Assembly (NCBI GenBank): GCA_035532415.1
Contig: DATKRB010000048.1
Span: 1-64,000, forward strand
Length of the DNA stretch: 64,000 bases
Source of the DNA: DATKRB01 sp035532415
GTDB lineage: Bacteria; Actinomycetota; Acidimicrobiia; Acidimicrobiales; RAAP-2
Reading direction: 5' to 3'
Shown here: positions 8,419 through 18,579 of the stretch, in pieces
Numbering within the stretch: position 1 is the first letter of the stretch
How the letters are laid out: each line of letters starts with the position of its first letter
The notes under the pieces: model-generated
The model's database searches: none
What the model was told of the DNA's origin: nothing
The model's input: only the letters and a program-made list of their open reading frames with translations
Position numbers and translations under genes: made by a program

Positions 8419-8768
8419 TGCCCGGAGCCCGCCGGCGGGCCGTCGGCCGGGCGGGCGGGGCCGCGCTCCCCCGGTGCCCCGCCCTGCTGCCTGGGACGGA
8501 ACATCTCGAGCATGCGGTCGGTGACGGTGAAGCCCCCGACCACGTTGAGGGTCGCCAGGACCACGGCGGCGAACCCGAGCACCTCCTCGGTGCCGGTGTG
8601 CGCGGCCCCGAGGACCAGCATCGACCCGACCAGGATCACCCCGTGAATGGCGTTGGACCCCGACATCAACGGCGTGTGGAGGATGCTCGGCACCTTCGAC
8701 ACCACCTCAATGCCGACGAAGATCGCCAGGGCGAAGACGGTGAGGTACTCGAGGACCCCGGTCGTCAC
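8415..8768 (-). CDS. pntAB: NAD(P) transhydrogenase subunit alpha, membrane part (PntAB)
   Basis: The 117-residue protein has three predicted transmembrane segments; VEVVSKVPSILHTPLMSG-like sequence and IHGVILVGS are typical of the membrane part of the split alpha subunit. The start is the GTG overlapping the pntAA stop (GTGA), and its own stop overlaps the pntB ATG (ATGA). The alpha subunit is therefore split into two chains here, as in many bacteria with a three-subunit enzyme. The C-terminal 25 residues are Pro/Gly-rich. Confidence 0.9.
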   Translation of the reverse strand: MTTGVLEYLTVFALAIFVGIEVVSKVPSILHTPLMSGSNAIHGVILVGSMLVLGAAHTGTEEVLGFAAVVLATLNVVGGFTVTDRMLEMFRPRQQGGAPGERGPARPADGPPAGSGQ

Positions 8769-9874
8769 GCCCGGCCGCCTCGGGGCTGGAGCACCTCGCC
8801 GTTCCTGAGCACGCACATGTCCCTCACGACCTCGTCGTCCCAGGCCAGCGATCCGCCCTTCGCCATCAGGTCGAGCACGTTCTGCACGTTGCGCGAGTAG
8901 AGCAGGCTGGCGTGGGTCGGCATTCCCGACGCGGGGTTGCTGAGCCCGACCACCGTGGTGCCGCCGAGTACCACGTCGGCGCCGGCCACCGTCGCCTCGC
9001 AGTTGCCCCCTTGGTCGGCGGCCATGTCGATGACCACGGCCCCGGGCGCCATGCGCTCCACCGTTGCCGCGGTCACCAGCACGGGGGCACGGTGGCCCGG
9101 GACCGCCGCGGTGGTGATGACCACGTCCGACGCCACCACTGCGGTGGCCAGCGCATCCTGCTGGCGCCGCAGCTCGTCGTCGGTGAGCTCGCGCGCGTAC
9201 CCACCCGACCCTTCGGCCAGCACGCCGAGATCGAGGAAGGCGGCGCCGACGCTCTCGGCCTCCTCCTTGGCTGCCGCCCGCACGTCGTAGGCCCTCACGA
9301 GAGCGCCGAGCCTCCGGGCGGTGGCGATGGCCTGCAGGCCGGCGACCCCCACCCCCATCACCAGGACCTTGGCCGGGGGAACGGTGCCGGCAGCGGTCAT
9401 GAGCATGGGAAAGAACTTGCCCAGGCGCGCGGCGGCCAGCAGGCCGCAGCGGTACCCGGCCACGGTGGCCTGCGACGAGAGCGCGTCCATGCTCTGCGCC
9501 CGGCCGATCCGGGGCAGGAGGTCGAAGCTGAGGTACGTCACGCCCTTGGGCGCGAGGACCCCCAGCATCTCGGCGGCCGCGACCGGCTGCAGGAAGCTGA
9601 GCAGCACGGCTCCCTCGGGGACCGCTCCGGCCTCTGCGGCGGTGAGCGGGTTGATCCTGACCACCATGGAAGCGTCCCGCATCGCAGCCGGCGCGTCGGC
9701 GGCAATGGTGGCGCCCGCCGCCCGATAGGCGTCGTCGGCAAAGGAGGCCCCGTCGCCGGCCCCGGACTCCACCACGACCTCCCATCCGCTTTCGGAGAGT
9801 CGCCGGGCGACCTCCGGGACCATGGCGACGCGCCGTTCGCCGGCGAGCCGTTCCGCGACCACCGACAGTCTCAC
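8765..9874 (-). CDS. pntAA: NAD(P) transhydrogenase subunit alpha, NAD-binding part (PntAA)
   Basis: The 369-residue protein belongs to the alanine dehydrogenase/PntA family. It contains the Rossmann loop VMGVGVAGLQAI and the SQATVAGY and TAAGTV regions that form dI. It supplies the NADH site of the transhydrogenase. It is first in a three-gene overlapping operon, pntAA-pntAB-pntB. The GTG start lies about 50 bases after the EAL-protein stop. CTAGACAAG just before it could contain a poor -10, leaving open a separate promoter. Confidence 0.94.
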   Translation of the reverse strand: MRLSVVAERLAGERRVAMVPEVARRLSESGWEVVVESGAGDGASFADDAYRAAGATIAADAPAAMRDASMVVRINPLTAAEAGAVPEGAVLLSFLQPVAAAEMLGVLAPKGVTYLSFDLLPRIGRAQSMDALSSQATVAGYRCGLLAAARLGKFFPMLMTAAGTVPPAKVLVMGVGVAGLQAIATARRLGALVRAYDVRAAAKEEAESVGAAFLDLGVLAEGSGGYARELTDDELRRQQDALATAVVASDVVITTAAVPGHRAPVLVTAATVERMAPGAVVIDMAADQGGNCEATVAGADVVLGGTTVVGLSNPASGMPTHASLLYSRNVQNVLDLMAKGGSLAWDDEVVRDMCVLRNGEVLQPRGGRA

Positions 9875-9927
9875 GGCGACTTGTCTAGCAGCGGCGAGAT
9901 GCTGCGAACTGGGACCGGGGACCTCGG

Positions 9928-11055
9928 CTACCGGCCCTCAGGGCCGCGGGGCCGGCGGCGCCGCACCTTCGCTCTGGCGTGTGCGGGCTGGTGCCCGACC
10001 CCGGCGGTGCTGGTCGAGGTCCCCGGTTCGTCGCCTCCGGCGGTGGCCGGCTCCTCGTCCGCGACCCCCTCCTCGTCCGCGACCGGGTCCTCGTCCGATC
10101 CGGAAGCTCCGTCGGTGGCCGGCTCCTCGTCCGCGACCCCATCCTCGTCCGCGACCCCATCCGCGACCGGGTCCTCGTCCGCGACCGGGTCCTTCTCCGA
10201 TCCGGAACCTCCCTCGGAGGCCGGCGGCTCCTCGGCGTCCCAGTCCGGCGTGTCGATCCACCCTCCGCCTTCGAGCGGGAACTGGTGGCCGATCCTCGAC
10301 GCCATCGCCGCCGCCCGCCGGACGCCGAGGGGAGGGGCGAAGTAGTACCCCTGCGCAGCGTCGGAGTCGAACTCCCGGACGAGCCTCGCGTGAAGCTCGG
10401 TCTCGACCCCCTCCGCCACCGTCGACATGCCCGACGAGTGGGCGAGGTGCACCACGGTCTCCACCACCATCCGGTTGATGCCCTCGTGCGCCTCGAGCCC
10501 GTTGACGAACGACGCGTCGATCTTGATCGTGTTGACGGCCATCCGACGGAGGAGCTCGAACGAATTCCAGCTGGTCCCCACGTCGTCGACCGCCAGCTGC
10601 ACCCCCATGGCGGCGATGGCCCGCAGATCGCGGATGGCGTACTCGTCCGACATGACGTGCTCGGTCACCTCGACGGTCAAGCGGTCGGCCGTCAACCCCG
10701 ACCCTTCCAGAGCCGCCTCGACGGCCCGGGAGGCGACGCCCCTCCGGAGCTGGACGATCGAGAGGTTGACGGCCAGCTGCACGCTCGGCGGCCAGGCCAT
10801 CGCATCCCGACAGCCCTGCTGCAGCACCCACTCACCCAGCGCCACGATGTCGCCGTTCGCCTCCGCCCACGGGATCAGCAGACCGGGCAGAATGAGCCCC
10901 TGGGTGGGGTGCTGCCACCGCAAGAGCGCCTCGAACCCGAGCAGCATCCCCGAGGCAAGGTCGACGACCGGCTGGTACTGCAACATCGGCTCGCCGCTCA
11001 GGACGAGAGGCCTGCCGTCGGTTGCCCAATGATCTCTGCCGCTCTGCGATCCCAC
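9928..11055 (-). CDS. EAL-domain protein (probable c-di-GMP phosphodiesterase) with acidic repeat tail
   Basis: The 375-residue protein has an EAL domain at about residues 20-260 with no GGDEF partner and no membrane span. Metal and substrate residues look present: FEALLRW, VNLS, EVTEH, DDVG, KID, AEGVET and QGYYFAPP. The usual DDFGTG loop reads DDVGTS, a mild departure in loop 6. Residues about 270-350 form a repeated acidic tail rich in DPVADE and GVADEE. A basic C terminus ends the protein. It probably hydrolyses c-di-GMP to pGpG, but the altered loop leaves a non-catalytic sensor possible. The GTG start has a GGAGGAG ribosome site. Confidence 0.85.
   Translation of the reverse strand: MGSQSGRDHWATDGRPLVLSGEPMLQYQPVVDLASGMLLGFEALLRWQHPTQGLILPGLLIPWAEANGDIVALGEWVLQQGCRDAMAWPPSVQLAVNLSIVQLRRGVASRAVEAALEGSGLTADRLTVEVTEHVMSDEYAIRDLRAIAAMGVQLAVDDVGTSWNSFELLRRMAVNTIKIDASFVNGLEAHEGINRMVVETVVHLAHSSGMSTVAEGVETELHARLVREFDSDAAQGYYFAPPLGVRRAAAMASRIGHQFPLEGGGWIDTPDWDAEEPPASEGGSGSEKDPVADEDPVADGVADEDGVADEEPATDGASGSDEDPVADEEGVADEEPATAGGDEPGTSTSTAGVGHQPAHARAKVRRRRPRGPEGR
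10035..10215. repeat. Degenerate in-frame repeat array in the EAL gene
   Basis: Units of the type TCCTCGTCCGCGACC recur at least eight times, interleaved with GATCCGGAA blocks. They encode the DPVADE/GVADEE/PATDGASGSD tail on the minus strand. The reading frame is kept throughout. Confidence 0.8.
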
Positions 11056-11298
11056 GGGATCTCCTCCGGTCTGCCCGCCGTCGGTACCCCCCGCACCGGG
11101 TGCTGCCGCTCACCCATCATGCCCGAACATGCGCTCAAAACCGCGAATATCCAGGTCACCAGGTCTGCTCATCAGCTGGTTCCGAGCCGCCGGCGACGGT
11201 TCGGCGGTCGGTGGAGGGTTGCGCCGGGCAAGCCGCTCGCCAGGAGCGCCGTCCCCGCCAACTACCCTGATCCGGTCGACCCGACCACGGAGGCGGAG

Positions 11299-12747
<1,449 letters not shown>

Positions 12748-12754
12748 GCGGGCA

Positions 12755-13837
12755 ATGGCCTCTCCGCCGCCGCCAGAGCGTCCGGGTCCGGGTGTCGTCC
12801 TTGCCCCGGGAGACCGGGTCGTCGTGACCGGAGCGGCCGGCTTCATCGGTTCGGCGATCACCCGGGCACTTCTTCAGCGGGGGGTCGACGTGGTGGCCAC
12901 CGTCGAGCCCGGGGGAAGAGGTGCCAACCTCCGCGGACTCGACCTGCGTCGCCTCACCCTTGACGTGCGGGACAGGGAACGGACCTTTGAGGTCATGCAG
13001 GGGGCCCGGGCCGTCTTTCACGTTGCAGCCATGTACCGGTTCTGGGCGCCCGATCCGGAGGTGTTCTACGAGGTGAACGTGACGGGAAGCCGAAACGTCG
13101 TAGAGGCGTCCGTGGCCGCGGGCGTCGAGCGGATCGTCTACACCAGCACGGTGGGCACGATCGGGCTGAAAGGCTCGCCGGCCGGCCGGCCGGCCGACGA
13201 GCGGGACTTCGCCCGGGTGGATCGCCTTTACGGCCCTTACAAGCAGACCAAGTACGTCGCCGAGCACGAGGTGCTGCGGGCCTCCGCCGAAGGGGCGCCG
13301 GTCACCATCGTGATGCCAACGTTCCCCCTGGGCCCGCGCGACGGCCGTCCCACCCCGACCGGCAAGCTCGTCCTCGACTTCCTGAACGGGCGAATGCCCG
13401 GGTTCGTCGACACGGCCATGAACGTGGCACATGTCGACGACCTGGCCGAATGCCATCTGCTGGCGCTCGAGCGAGGGCGAGTCGGTCGCAGCTACATCGC
13501 CGGCGGGGAGAACCTTGCCATGCGGGACCTCCTGGCCCACCTGGCGTCGAGCACGGGGTTGCCCGTTCCTGGCCGACGATTCCCTCGGGTGCTCGGCCTC
13601 GGCGCGGGCTTCGTGTCGGACCTCGTTGAGGGCCGGCTCCTCGGGCGCCATCCCTCGGTGCCCTGGGAGGCCGCCCGGATGTCGACCACGCCGATGGTCT
13701 TTGACGACTCGCGGGCGCGACTCGAGCTGGGGTACGCGAGCCGTCCGGCCGCGGAGGCAATCGAGAGCTCGGCCCGTTGGTACGTCGAGAACGGCTACGT
13801 GCGTCCCGGCCGGTACGCGCGGATCTCCATCCCGTAG
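12755..13837 (+). CDS. hpnA: Hopanoid-associated sugar epimerase/dehydrogenase (HpnA, SDR family)
   Basis: The 360-residue extended SDR protein has GAAGFIGS near residue 27 for NAD(P) binding, HVAAMYRFW, a YTSTVGT strand, and YKQTK as the YxxxK catalytic pair. HVAAxYxxW and the hopanoid setting are characteristic of HpnA, a proposed sugar epimerase in composite hopanoid synthesis; its substrate is not established. It starts 7 bases after the aminotransferase stop and so is probably cotranscribed. A low-G+C gap follows before hpnC. Confidence 0.85.
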   Translation: MASPPPPERPGPGVVLAPGDRVVVTGAAGFIGSAITRALLQRGVDVVATVEPGGRGANLRGLDLRRLTLDVRDRERTFEVMQGARAVFHVAAMYRFWAPDPEVFYEVNVTGSRNVVEASVAAGVERIVYTSTVGTIGLKGSPAGRPADERDFARVDRLYGPYKQTKYVAEHEVLRASAEGAPVTIVMPTFPLGPRDGRPTPTGKLVLDFLNGRMPGFVDTAMNVAHVDDLAECHLLALERGRVGRSYIAGGENLAMRDLLAHLASSTGLPVPGRRFPRVLGLGAGFVSDLVEGRLLGRHPSVPWEAARMSTTPMVFDDSRARLELGYASRPAAEAIESSARWYVENGYVRPGRYARISIP

Positions 13838-14250
13838 GTTTCCTTGCACGGCCCACTTCCCGGTGCCGGTTCCGAGCCGTGAACGCCGCCATCACCCGTT
13901 GTCTCCCACACGAACGTTTGGGTGGTATGCCGATCCCTCCAAATACCGCAATGGGCTACCCGGCCGTGCGCAAAATGGAAAAATGGATCTGTCGACGATC
14001 CGGAGGCCACGGAACACGAACGGGGGAAGCCGCGAGGCCATGGTCCGAGCTGGCAAGCCAAGCGTTCGTTTGGGAATGTCACGGGTCGAGCGCGAGGAGA
14101 TTACCGGGGAATTGCTACCTTCACGGACGGAACTGACCTGTTTTTCCGCAAGTTTTCCGTCGCCACGATGAGCGCCTTGACGCTGGCCGTCATGGGCACA
14201 AATATCACTCCCGAACGTTTGGCATCGGCCCGGAGCGCGAGGAGTCGCCG
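13838..14250. other. 413-bp intergenic region before hpnC with repeated boxes
   Basis: No convincing gene is seen. Base composition is visibly lower in G+C than around it. CGAACGTTTGG occurs at 13911-13921 and 14212-14222, and the variant CGTTCGTTTGG at 14063-14073, spaced about 150 bases apart. GAGCGCGAGGAG occurs at 14088-14099 and again at 14233-14244, where GAGGAG is the ribosome site of hpnC. A/T runs (AAAATGGAAAAATGG, TTTTTCCGCAAGTTTTCC) lie between boxes. This probably holds the promoter and regulator sites of the main hopanoid operon. Confidence 0.55.
14177..14206 (+). promoter_or_regulatory. Possible promoter of the hpnC-dxs operon
   Basis: TTGACG at 14177 is followed after 17-18 bases by the A/T-rich AAATATC at 14200-14206. 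Transcription would start close to the third CGAACGTTTGG box, leaving a leader of about 40 bases with GAGGAG before the hpnC ATG. The -10 match is weak. Confidence 0.35.
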
Positions 14251-15360
14251 ATGGTCTCCCCCGGCAGCACCACACGACCGACGCCGGGCGCCGGGCGCCG
14301 GGCCGCGGGCGGGCGCGGGACGCGAGCCCCGAGATCGGACGCGGAAGAGACCCCGATCGGACACCCCGTCGTGAGCACCCATGCGCACGACGGGGCCCTC
14401 TCCGGAGCCGAGCGCAGCGAGACGGCCGGCGGCGGCGGGGCGAAGGGCGCCGACGGCGGCCCCGGCAAGGGCGGGTCCGGTGAAGGGGGGAGCGAGCAGG
14501 CGCTTCTCGGTCTCGACGCGGTGCTGTCGCAGGCCGGAGCCGAGAATTTCCCGGTGGCGTCCCGCCTCCTCCCGGCACGGTCCCGCCGGCACCTCGTCGC
14601 CCTGTACGGGTTCGCCAGGCTGGCCGACGACATCGGGGACGAGGCCGAAGGGGACCGGCTCGAGCTGCTCGACTGGCTCGAGCGGGAGCTCGACCGCGCC
14701 GCCGGTGGGACGGCCAACCATCCCCTCCTCCGCCGCCTGACTCCGAGCATCGTCGAGCTCGACCTCCCGTTGGAGCCCTTCCGCGCCCTGATCGAAGCGA
14801 ACCGCCGGGACCAGGTCGTGCACCGCTACCAGACGTTCGACGATCTCCTCGCCTATTGCATGCTGTCCGCCGCCCCGGTCGGCCAACTGGTGCTCCTGGT
14901 GCTCGGCGAGAGCAGCCCCTGGCGGGTCGGGCTCTCCGACGACGTCTGTACCGGCCTACAGCTGGTCGAGCACCTGCAGGACGTCGCCGAGGACCTCGGG
15001 CGCGACCGCGTCTACCTCCCGCTCGACGACCTCGACCGGCTCGGGTGCGACCTTGCCGACCTGTCGGCCCCCGAGGCCGGACCGGCACTGCGGAGGCTGG
15101 TGGCGCTCGAGTGCGGGCGGGCGCGGCGGCTTCTCGGCTCGGGCGGCGTCCTGGCCGGGACGCTTCCCCTCCGCCCCCGGGCCGCCGTCGCCGGGTTCAC
15201 CGCCGGGGGCATCGCCGCACTCGACTCGATAGAGCGGGCGGGGTTCGACGTCCTCGGACATCGATGCCGGCCCCGGCCCCTCCGCTTCGGGCTCCGTTTC
15301 CTCACCACCCTGGCGGGGACCGCCATCCGAAGGCCCGACCCTGCGGGTGGAACCCGGTGA
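14251..15360 (+). CDS. hpnC: Hydroxysqualene synthase HpnC
   Basis: The 369-residue trans-isoprenyl synthase of the squalene/phytoene synthase family has ADDIGDE as the first Asp-rich motif and EDLGRDRVYLP as the second. HpnC converts presqualene diphosphate to hydroxysqualene. The first 80 residues are Gly/Ala/Arg-rich and absent from usual family members (about 280-300 residues). The ATG was kept because GAGGAG precedes it by six bases; an in-frame GTG at 14371 has no ribosome site but would give a normal length. First gene of the overlapping operon; its stop overlaps the hpnD start. Confidence 0.9.
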   Translation: MVSPGSTTRPTPGAGRRAAGGRGTRAPRSDAEETPIGHPVVSTHAHDGALSGAERSETAGGGGAKGADGGPGKGGSGEGGSEQALLGLDAVLSQAGAENFPVASRLLPARSRRHLVALYGFARLADDIGDEAEGDRLELLDWLERELDRAAGGTANHPLLRRLTPSIVELDLPLEPFRALIEANRRDQVVHRYQTFDDLLAYCMLSAAPVGQLVLLVLGESSPWRVGLSDDVCTGLQLVEHLQDVAEDLGRDRVYLPLDDLDRLGCDLADLSAPEAGPALRRLVALECGRARRLLGSGGVLAGTLPLRPRAAVAGFTAGGIAALDSIERAGFDVLGHRCRPRPLRFGLRFLTTLAGTAIRRPDPAGGTR

Positions 15361-16205
15361 ACACCGAGACCGCCTATCGGGAGTGCGAGAGCATCACCCG
15401 CCGCGAGGCGAAGAATTTCGCCTACGGGATCCGGCTCCTCCGGGCTCCGGAGCGCCGGGCCCTCTCCGCCGTGTACGCGCTCGCCCGGCGGATCGACGAC
15501 ATCGGCGACGGGGACGCTCCCGTCGCCGAGCGGACGGCGGAGCTGACCCGGGTCCGCGAGGAGCTCCACGCGATACCGGACGGCTCACACACCACCGACG
15601 ACCCCGTCTGGCATGCCCTCCGCGACGCGACCGGGCACTACCGGTTGCCGCTGGCGGCCTTCGACGACCTGATCGACGGGTGCGAGATGGACGTGCGCGG
15701 CACCTCGTACGAGACCATCGACGAGCTCGTCGCCTACTGCCGCAAGGTAGCCGGCTCCATCGGCCGCCTGTCCCTGGCCATCTTCGGCACCGCCGATCCC
15801 GAGCGGGCGACACCTCTGGCCGACGATCTCGGGGTGGCGCTGCAGCTGACCAACATCGTCCGGGACGTCGTCGAGGACCGCGGGCGCGGCCGCGTGTACC
15901 TCCCGGCGGCCGATGCCGAGGCCCTGGGGTGCCTCCCCGATCTCTCCGGCCCCCCTGCGGCGGTCGCCGACCTGATCGCCCTGCAGTGCGCCCGTGCCGA
16001 GGAGTGGTTCGACCGGGGGATCGGGCTCGTGCCCCTGCTCGACCGGCGCAGCCAGGCCTGCGTGAGAGCGATGGCCGGCATCTACCACCACCTGCTCCGG
16101 CGGATAGAGCGCGATCCCCGGGCGGTCAGCCTGGGAAGGCTCTCCCTGCCGACGTGGGAGAAGGTCTGGGTGGCCACCTCGAGCCTGGCCAGGGGCGTCG
16201 CGTGA
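15357..16205 (+). CDS. hpnD: Presqualene diphosphate synthase HpnD
   Basis: The 282-residue protein of the squalene/phytoene synthase family has RIDDIGDGD and VEDRGRGRVYLP as its two Asp-rich motifs. HpnD condenses two farnesyl diphosphates to presqualene diphosphate, the first step of the three-enzyme route to squalene. The GTG overlaps the hpnC stop (GTGA), so the long upstream open frame is not part of it. Its stop overlaps hpnE in the same manner. Confidence 0.92.
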   Translation: MNTETAYRECESITRREAKNFAYGIRLLRAPERRALSAVYALARRIDDIGDGDAPVAERTAELTRVREELHAIPDGSHTTDDPVWHALRDATGHYRLPLAAFDDLIDGCEMDVRGTSYETIDELVAYCRKVAGSIGRLSLAIFGTADPERATPLADDLGVALQLTNIVRDVVEDRGRGRVYLPAADAEALGCLPDLSGPPAAVADLIALQCARAEEWFDRGIGLVPLLDRRSQACVRAMAGIYHHLLRRIERDPRAVSLGRLSLPTWEKVWVATSSLARGVA

Positions 16206-17563
16206 GTGCCCCGACCGTGGTCGTGGTCGGGGCCGGCCTGGCCGGCATCAGCGCGGCGCTCGCCGCCGCGGACGCCGGGGCCGAGGTGGTCCTGATCGAG
16301 CGGCGGAACCGCATCGGGGGCCTCACCTGGTCGTTCCGTCGCCGCGGCCTCTGGTTCGACAACGGGCAGCACGTGTTCCTCCGTTGCTGCACGGCGTACC
16401 GTGAGTTCCTGCGGCGCATCGGCGCGAGCGAGCAGGTGGTCCTGCAGGACCGACTGAAGATCCCGGTGCTCGAGCCGGGCGGGGCCCGGGCCACCATCGC
16501 CCGGAGCCCGCTGCCGAGCCCGCTGCACCTGGCTCCCTCCCTGGCCCGGTACCGCCACCTGTCGCTCGGCGAGCGGGCCCGCCTCGTGCGCCCCGCCCTG
16601 GCGCTCCGGCGTCTCGACCTCGCCGACCCCGCGCTCGACGAGATCACGTTCGGCGCCTGGCTCGCCCGACACGGGCAGAGCCCCGGGGCCATCCAACGAC
16701 TGTGGAACCTCATCATCCTGCCGACGGTCAACGTGCCGGCCGGAGAGGCGTCGCTGGCGCTGGCCGCGAAGGTCTTCAGGACCGGCCTGCTCGACCGTGC
16801 GGACGCGGGTGACCTGGGCTGGTCGGCGGTTCCCCTTGCCCAGCTGCATGCCGGCAACGGCGGGCGGGCTCTGGCCGACGCCGGCGTCGAGACCGTCCTC
16901 GGTTGCCGGGTCCGGTCGGTCTCGCCCGAGCCGGACGGCCGGCTGCTCGTGTCGACCCCCGGACGCGACCTGCGCGCCGGATCGGTGATCGTGGCGACCC
17001 CGCCCGAGGCGACCCAGGCCGTCCTGCCGCCCGGAGTGCTCCGTCCGACCGAAGCGCTGGGAGCCTCGCCCATCGTGAACGTCCACCTGGTGCTCGACCG
17101 CAAGGTCACGGACCTCCCGGTCGCCGCCACCGTGGGGTCCCCCGCCCAGTTCATCTTCGACCGGACCGAGTCGGCCGGGGCCGTCACCGGCCAGTGCCTG
17201 TCCATCTCGCTCTCCGCCGCCGATGCCTACATCGGGTTGCGACCCGAGGAACTGGTCAGAACGTTCACCACCGCGCTGGGCGACCTGTTCCCCGCGGCAC
17301 GCCACGCCAGGCTGGTGGACGGTGTGGTCAGCCGCGAGCATGCCGCGACGTTCCGGGGAGCACCGGGTACGGCGGCGCTCCGGCCGCCCAACCTGACCAG
17401 CGTCGACGGTCTCTTCCTCGCCGGAGCCTGGTGCGACACCGGTTGGCCGGCCACCATGGAAGGGGCGGTCCGCAGCGGCGTCGGGGCGGCGGCGCTGGCC
17501 GTCGGACCACCGGCGCCATCCTCGGGCCCGACGGCTCGCGTGCTGACGGGGACTTCGTCGTGA
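16202..17563 (+). CDS. hpnE: Hydroxysqualene reductase/dehydroxylase HpnE (FAD-dependent)
   Basis: The 453-residue amine-oxidase/phytoene-desaturase-like flavoprotein has an N-terminal VVGAGLAGISAA dinucleotide-binding motif, RRNRIGGLTW, GQHVFLRCC, and a C-terminal LAGAWCDTGWPATMEGA FAD signature. HpnE reduces hydroxysqualene to squalene. It starts at the GTG overlapping the hpnD stop. The order hpnC-hpnD-hpnE matches hopanoid clusters in other bacteria. Confidence 0.92.
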   Translation: MSAPTVVVVGAGLAGISAALAAADAGAEVVLIERRNRIGGLTWSFRRRGLWFDNGQHVFLRCCTAYREFLRRIGASEQVVLQDRLKIPVLEPGGARATIARSPLPSPLHLAPSLARYRHLSLGERARLVRPALALRRLDLADPALDEITFGAWLARHGQSPGAIQRLWNLIILPTVNVPAGEASLALAAKVFRTGLLDRADAGDLGWSAVPLAQLHAGNGGRALADAGVETVLGCRVRSVSPEPDGRLLVSTPGRDLRAGSVIVATPPEATQAVLPPGVLRPTEALGASPIVNVHLVLDRKVTDLPVAATVGSPAQFIFDRTESAGAVTGQCLSISLSAADAYIGLRPEELVRTFTTALGDLFPAARHARLVDGVVSREHAATFRGAPGTAALRPPNLTSVDGLFLAGAWCDTGWPATMEGAVRSGVGAAALAVGPPAPSSGPTARVLTGTSS

Positions 17564-18579
17564 CGGGCTCCACCCTCCCGTCCTCGTCGCCCGACGGCCA
17601 GCCGGGCGCAGCGGCTCCGGAGGCTCTCGGGCGCGCCGGGGCGTTGGTGACCCCGGCGATCGACGAGGCCGTCCGGCGTCTCGGCCCCGAGCTGCGGCTC
17701 CCGGCCCAGCACCATCTGCAAGGGGGCGGGAAGCGTGTCCGGGCCGCGCTCGTGCTCCTGTCGGCGGCGGCGGTCGGAGCCGACGAGAGGGTCGGCGTCG
17801 TCGGCGCCGTGGCGATCGAGCTGGTCCACAACTACTCGTTGATCCACGACGACATCATCGACGAGGACCGGGAACGGCGGCACCGGCCGACCACCTGGGT
17901 GGAGTTCGGGATCGGTTCCGCGATCGTCGCCGGCGACGCACTCTCCACCCTGGCCCTGCAGGTCCTGCTCGAGGACGCCACCGCGGAGCGGGTGGGCGCC
18001 ACGGTCTCCCTGGCCGCCGCCACCCAGGCGATGATCGCCGGACAGGCCGAGGACATGGCCTTTGAGTCCCGGCCTTCCGTGACGGTGGAGGAATGCATCC
18101 GGATGGAGGAGGGCAAGACCGGAGCCCTGCTGTCCTGCGCCGCTTCCCTCGGGGCCATCCTGGCGGGGGCACCCGCCCGGACCGTCCAAGCGCTCGCAGA
18201 CTTCGGGTCCCATCTCGGAACCGCCTTTCAGGCCGTGGACGACATGCTCGGGATCTGGGGGGATCCGGCGGTCACCGGCAAGCCCGTGGGGAGCGACCTG
18301 CTCCGGCGGAAGAAGACGCTGCCGCTCGCCACCGCGCTGGCGCGGGACGACGAGGTGGCCGTGGACCTGCGCGAGCTCCTCGCCGGCGAGCTGGACGAAG
18401 CGGCCGTGCTCCGAGCGGCCACGCTGCTCGACCGGTCCGGGGTGCGCGACGAGATGCGGACGTTCGCCGACGAGCATCTCCGCAAGGCCGCGGAAGCGCT
18501 CGACCGGGTGCCGCTCCGACCCGGGCCGAAGGCCGAGCTGCTCGGGATCGCCCACTACGTCGCGGCGAGGGACCGTTGA
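17560..18579 (+). CDS. Polyprenyl diphosphate synthase (probable farnesyl diphosphate synthase)
   Basis: The 339-residue all-trans prenyltransferase has GGGKRVR, then HDDIIDED as the first Asp-rich motif, and DDMLGIWGDP as the second region, a variant typical of actinobacterial enzymes. It condenses isopentenyl diphosphate with an allylic diphosphate. Between hpnE and shc it most likely makes the C15 farnesyl diphosphate used by HpnD. Chain length cannot be read safely from sequence; C20 is possible. GTG start overlapping hpnE. Confidence 0.85.
   Translation: MTGSTLPSSSPDGQPGAAAPEALGRAGALVTPAIDEAVRRLGPELRLPAQHHLQGGGKRVRAALVLLSAAAVGADERVGVVGAVAIELVHNYSLIHDDIIDEDRERRHRPTTWVEFGIGSAIVAGDALSTLALQVLLEDATAERVGATVSLAAATQAMIAGQAEDMAFESRPSVTVEECIRMEEGKTGALLSCAASLGAILAGAPARTVQALADFGSHLGTAFQAVDDMLGIWGDPAVTGKPVGSDLLRRKKTLPLATALARDDEVAVDLRELLAGELDEAAVLRAATLLDRSGVRDEMRTFADEHLRKAAEALDRVPLRPGPKAELLGIAHYVAARDR

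Noticed and set aside
9979..11298. Long plus-strand frame leading into the aminotransferase
   Set aside because: It is antisense to the EAL gene, has shadow composition, and the aminotransferase has a proper ribosome site and ATG at 11299.
13921..14171. Small genes in the 413-bp gap before hpnC
   Set aside because: Frames on both strands (for example 13777-14136) overlap hpnA or hpnC, lack ribosome sites and have shadow-type composition. The A/T-rich stretches and repeats point to regulation.
14371..14373. GTG as the hpnC start
   Set aside because: It would give a normal family length, but no ribosome site precedes it, while the ATG at 14251 has GAGGAG six bases upstream. Kept as an alternative only.
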